DNA of 64,000 nucleotides from Plumapathes pennacea (Eukaryota; Cnidaria; Anthozoa; Antipatharia; Myriopathidae): NCBI GenBank assembly GCA_964036295.1, contig OZ038464.1, positions 2,794,501 to 2,858,500 of the forward strand, read 5' to 3'. Shown piece by piece: positions 60,667 to 64,000 of this stretch (position 1 is its first letter; each line of letters starts with the position of its first letter). The notes under the pieces were generated by a model. It saw only the letters and a program-made list of their open reading frames with translations, ran no database searches and was not told where the DNA came from. The position numbers and the translations under genes were made by a program.

Positions 60667-61803
60667 TTAACATTCAGATTCCTCCGAAACATTGGCGAAA
60701 CAATCCTTTGTCAGTATGCGTTTGATTGCTTTCCAAAATGGCGGTATTCGGTGGATGTACAAGATCGGTGTAATAAACGACTTTAAGTACAGCAGCATTC
60801 TAACGACGACGAAAAACATCGCTGGAACGTCGATACAGCACTGACAGAGATAATTGTACGCGAAGAAAATGTATGGCATGGTCCACAGGCAAAGGAAGAC
60901 AACTGCTGTAATTAAGATCGTCGTAGCAAGCTTCATTTCCTGAACTTGACCAGCCTCGTTTTGATAGCGCTTCCCTGTTACCATGACGACAGCACCCGTG
61001 ACAAATAGGGCGAGCGCAGAGACGGACAACCAGCCAATCATAAAGTAGAAAAAGTACTGGTATCCCATGATGCCACTTGTGGAGGCGACATTGACAGCTG
61101 CGACTCCCGCCGCGAGAAACCAAGTTGTTGCTATGGTGACATGACTGACAGGTCTTTCCCACACGACTTCAAAGCGAGGCAGGTCAAGGTGAAGCCAGAG
61201 CGCTTGGAGAAGTAAGAGTATCAACGTGAGGGATGAAACTGTGCCTATTATGACGTCCGATGCCTCGTAGACGAAAAAGCCCGTGTTCGGCCCGTGATTC
61301 AAATTGTGCAGGAAACTTGGAATAGACAGCCAGCCGGCCATCAAGTCTGCGAAGGCCAGGTTACAAAGGAGTGACCTAGAAAATTTGAGACAACCTGAGC
61401 AAAGCATCATGACTCATACTCATAATCATGACTCATGACTCATAACACAAGAGCTCGCGCAAAGGATCATGGGCTTCTTATAGCTAATTACCCACAAGTC
61501 AACTGGAATATCTGAATTCACGTGGCAATTCAGTAATGGCGATGACCGTTGATCAAAATGAGTGTTAATAAGGACCTTCCCATGATACTTCGAAAGCTAA
61601 ATAATAATGGCGACGTACTTGTAAGGCCTCATCAGATAGAAAGTAGTGAGAAACGCCCGGAAAGCGAGGTAGTTCAGCACTATTATGGCGACACACAGCA
61701 CGCAATAGAGGGAGGTCAATATGGTCAGCTCGACATTGTTCATTCCGGGGTCTCTGTTTAAGTAATGGGAGTTTCCATGGCTTGTTGCATCCAAACATGT
61801 CAT
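60667..61803 (-). CDS. Class-A (rhodopsin-type) G protein-coupled receptor, 2 exons, 297 aa
   Basis: Exons on the minus strand 61803-61619 and 61375-60667; the donor GTACGT joins RPYK to SLLCNLAFAD in frame. Seven hydrophobic segments are visible: TM1 (LTILTSLYCVLCVAIIVLNY, with Asn), TM2 NLAFADL with the conserved Asp, TM3 around SSLTLILLLLQALW, TM4 TTWFLAAGVAAV, TM5 MIGWLSVSALALFV, TM6 VVFLCLWTMPY, TM7 ITPILY. TM6 (FxxCWxxP-like) and TM7 fit class A. Odd points: the DRY box at the end of TM3 reads QAL, NPxxY reads TPILY, and no Cys is seen at the start of TM3. The ligand cannot be named; a melanocortin/adenosine-like layout is only a guess. A splice acceptor just before the ATG suggests a noncoding upstream exon. 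Unrelated to the OLD-XRCC4 units; C-terminal tail is short. Confidence 0.85.
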
Positions 61804-61904
61804 CCTGGAAAGAAATGTGGGAAATGTTAGTGTATGAAAAACAGTGGCCCATGCTGCAATCCTAAACACAGTATGCATTTTTGAGACTTACCAGTTTTTC
61901 TTCA

Positions 61905-62180
61905 GTTAGACTGTGCTCATTGAAAGCTTTTATTTGAGTGGTCACACCTTTAGGTTTCACTTAACAGTTCAGGAGTTGGAAGTGAACACTGCTATTAGAA
62001 TGTACTCATTGAGAGCTTTCATTTGAGTGGTCACACCTTGAGGTTTCATTTGACAGTTCAGGAGTTGGAAGTGAACACTGCTATTAGAATGTACTCATTT
62101 AGAGCTTTCATTTGAGTGGTCACACCTTTAAGTTTCATTTGACAGTTTAGGAGTTGGAAATGAACACTAGATCAGAATTT
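61905..62180. repeat. About 77-bp minisatellite array beside the GPCR
   Basis: At least three units containing GAGAGCTTTCATTTGAGTGG and AACAGTTCAGGAGTTGGAAG, continued at 62533-62645 after an insertion. Same unit as in the XRCC4 intron 11 repeats. Confidence 0.85.
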
Positions 62181-62198
62181 ACTCATCGAGAGCTTTCA

Positions 62199-62532
62199 CA
62201 CTGTCATTTTCAAGGAGTTGCTTTAACTCCAAAAATGGAGTTAAAAAAAAAGGTAAAACAAAACTCCATTTTTTGGAGTTGTTTTAACTCCACCTAAACT
62301 TGGAGTTAGATTAACTCCACCAAGGAGTTAAAATGACTCCTTTATTAGAGTTGTTATAACTCCCAAATATGGAGTAAAATTGACTCCATTGGAGTTACCT
62401 TAACTCCATAATTGGAGTAACTTAAAAAAGGTAAAAAATAACTCTTTTTTGGGGGTTATTTTAACTCCTAAAATATTTAACTCCCCTATGAGAGTTAAAT
62501 CAACTCATAAAATTTGTTCAGGCAAAACAGTG
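62199..62532. mobile_element. Insertion of alternating GGAGTT/AACTCC motifs (about 334 bp)
   Basis: Interrupts the 77-bp minisatellite. Ends are CACTGTCATTTT and AAAACAGTG, a short inverted repeat. The interior is a dense series of short inverted motifs GGAGTT and AACTCC every 10-25 bp with AT spacers, able to form many small hairpins. No clear target duplication was found, so the class is open. Confidence 0.65.
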
Positions 62533-62645
62533 AAATGCATTTGAGTTGGTCACACCTTTAGGTTTCATTTGACAGTTTAGGAGTTGGAAATGAACACTGG
62601 ATCAGAATTTATTCATCGTGAGCTTTCATTTGAGTTGGTCACATC

Positions 62646-63333
62646 CGAAGTTTTATGAAAGTTTTTCTGCCGGTTTACTTGAAATTCACCTTTGAGAAGC
62701 TGTAGTTGTACATACAAAAGATTTATCTCAGGGTCAATGTGTTTGCCATGTCGATCTCGAATCAACAAGCCGACTGCTCTTAATATTCTGTAAATTGGAA
62801 CATGAAGTTATTATTAGGATCCTGGCAAAGACAACGAAATACCGGAATCACGTTATCACTGATCAAGTGTTTCAACAAAAGAAATTTTGACAACCGTTTA
62901 ATACTCATTCTCGTCGTTTTGCATGCAAACTCCAATTGTGATAAAACAAAACAAAACAAAACAAGAAAAAGCAAAACAAACAGCAAAGCAAAATTTAAAG
63001 ATTAGTTTTCATTACATCATATACATTTACAACAGATTTTTCGTTCAAATATTTGACAGGTATATCTAATCTTGACTTCATTTCAATAAACATTTCAGTT
63101 GATTTCTAGCTTGATCCTTATTAAATGCCCAAGAAAGTAAACCGCTTATTGTTTTTTGCGATAACTGTAGATCCTTTGTAAACCTTTCATCAAAGAAACA
63201 CCAAATAATAAAATGAAGTCTAGTTTGTTGATGTACTTACGTACAATAGGGTCTTATCAGGCTATCTTATCTTATCAGCTCTCAATATGTACATTCTAAT
63301 ATCAGTGTTCAATTCCAACTCCTGAATTGCCGG

Positions 63334-63364
<31 letters not shown>

Positions 63365-63653
63365 AAGAAAGAAAACTCAAGCCTAATGTGTGACCACTGA
63401 AATATAAGTACAACGATAAGTACAATCTAACAGCAGTGTTCATTTCTCTGCTCATCTCTCAACTCCTGAACTGTCAAATAAACGCGGAATTCGAAAAAGA
63501 GCGTCGCTGGTGTGGTTTATGTACAAGGTCGCAAACATAATGTGCTGCTTCAAGACATGACGGATTTCATTTAGCAAGTATTAACGTAAATAACATAACT
63601 CTCACAAAGTTTTCAACGGTAATGCACTTGCCCGCGAAATAGTGCGTAAAGCT
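62646..63653. other. Spacer without recognised gene
   Basis: AT-rich. Contains (AAAAC)-type runs near 62943-62990, a poly(A) run with GAAA units at about 63331-63373, and partial minisatellite-like text near 63295-63330 and 63425-63480. Noncoding upstream exons of the GPCR could lie here. Confidence 0.5.
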
Positions 63654-63880
63654 GGTGTTACACTGGTCGATTTGCAACGACGATTTGCAACGCCGATTTG
63701 CTTCAAATTCATGCAACGGTGTTGCAAGTTTTTGAATCGCTTTCAAAAACTTGCAACGCATTGCAGCACTCCAAACATCGCGAAAAATCGTTCGCAATGG
63801 GGTGTTACACCTCAACGATTTTTAGCGCAACATCGTATCGTTGCAAATCGTCGTTGCAAATCGACCAGTGTAACACCACC
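63654..63880. mobile_element. MITE with about 40-bp inverted repeats (227 bp)
   Basis: Starts GGTGTTACACTGGTCGATTT and ends with the complement; subterminal GATTTGCAACGA motifs recur inside. No coding capacity. The target duplication could not be settled by eye. Confidence 0.85.
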
Positions 63881-64000
63881 TTAAGTCAACATACGAGTAC
63901 GAAATATTTGTAGAAAACGGTCCGAAGTTTGTACCTTTTTTGGGGTATAATTTCGGTACAGAAACTTGGCAGAGAATTTGCTTTTATTGGGGATTACGAC
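63881..64000. other. Right edge, nothing recognised
   Basis: 120 bases with no open frame or repeat that can be supported. Confidence 0.4.

Overview
Eukaryotic nuclear DNA, probably from an animal and perhaps a cnidarian (that last step is inference). The genes are split by GT-AG introns, one gene is a class-A GPCR, one is the vertebrate-type end-joining factor XRCC4, and introns and spacers are packed with short inverted-repeat transposons. No operons, Shine-Dalgarno sites, tRNA or rRNA genes were seen.

The main content is a head-to-head gene pair present three times. On the minus strand is a four-exon gene for an OLD-like protein: an ABC-type ATPase joined to a TOPRIM nuclease domain (OLD-A 266-5591, OLD-B 15478-26905, OLD-C 38092-48970). 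On the plus strand, starting from the same CCAAT-rich upstream region, is a 13-exon XRCC4 (copy 1 9125-14746, copy 2 32323-37363, copy 3 54516-59870). Units II (OLD-B/XRCC4-2) and III (OLD-C/XRCC4-3) are recent, nearly identical ~22 kb tandem copies. Unit I has a strongly diverged OLD-A, but the body of XRCC4-1 is almost identical to copies 2 and 3, which points to conversion or unequal exchange. XRCC4-1 has lost exons 7-9 and is probably broken. XRCC4-2 and -3 are complete (354 codons) and OLD-B and -C are complete (1100 codons).

Region by region: 1-265 GA/CT-rich 3' tail; 266-5591 OLD-A, with a 60-bp minisatellite coding the linker between ATPase and TOPRIM; 5592-9124 spacer and bidirectional promoter; 9125-14746 XRCC4-1 with a 1.55-kb TTAA-flanked element in intron 4; 15478-26905 OLD-B with several MITEs in its introns; 26906-32322 repeat-rich spacer and promoter; 32323-37363 XRCC4-2; 38092-48970 OLD-C; 48971-54515 spacer and promoter; 54516-59870 XRCC4-3; 60358-60568 a MITE that coincides with the end of the duplicated block; 60667-61803 a two-exon GPCR on the minus strand; 61900-64000 minisatellites and MITEs.

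How the genes may work together (inference): OLD proteins are ATP-regulated nucleases known mainly from phage and bacterial defence (P2 Old, GajA of Gabija). XRCC4 is the scaffold of DNA ligase IV in non-homologous end joining. A nuclear OLD-like nuclease that shares a promoter with XRCC4, and is amplified with it, would form a cut/process-and-join module. This is the most unusual thing in the window. A caveat is that units II and III could partly reflect uncollapsed haplotypes in the assembly.
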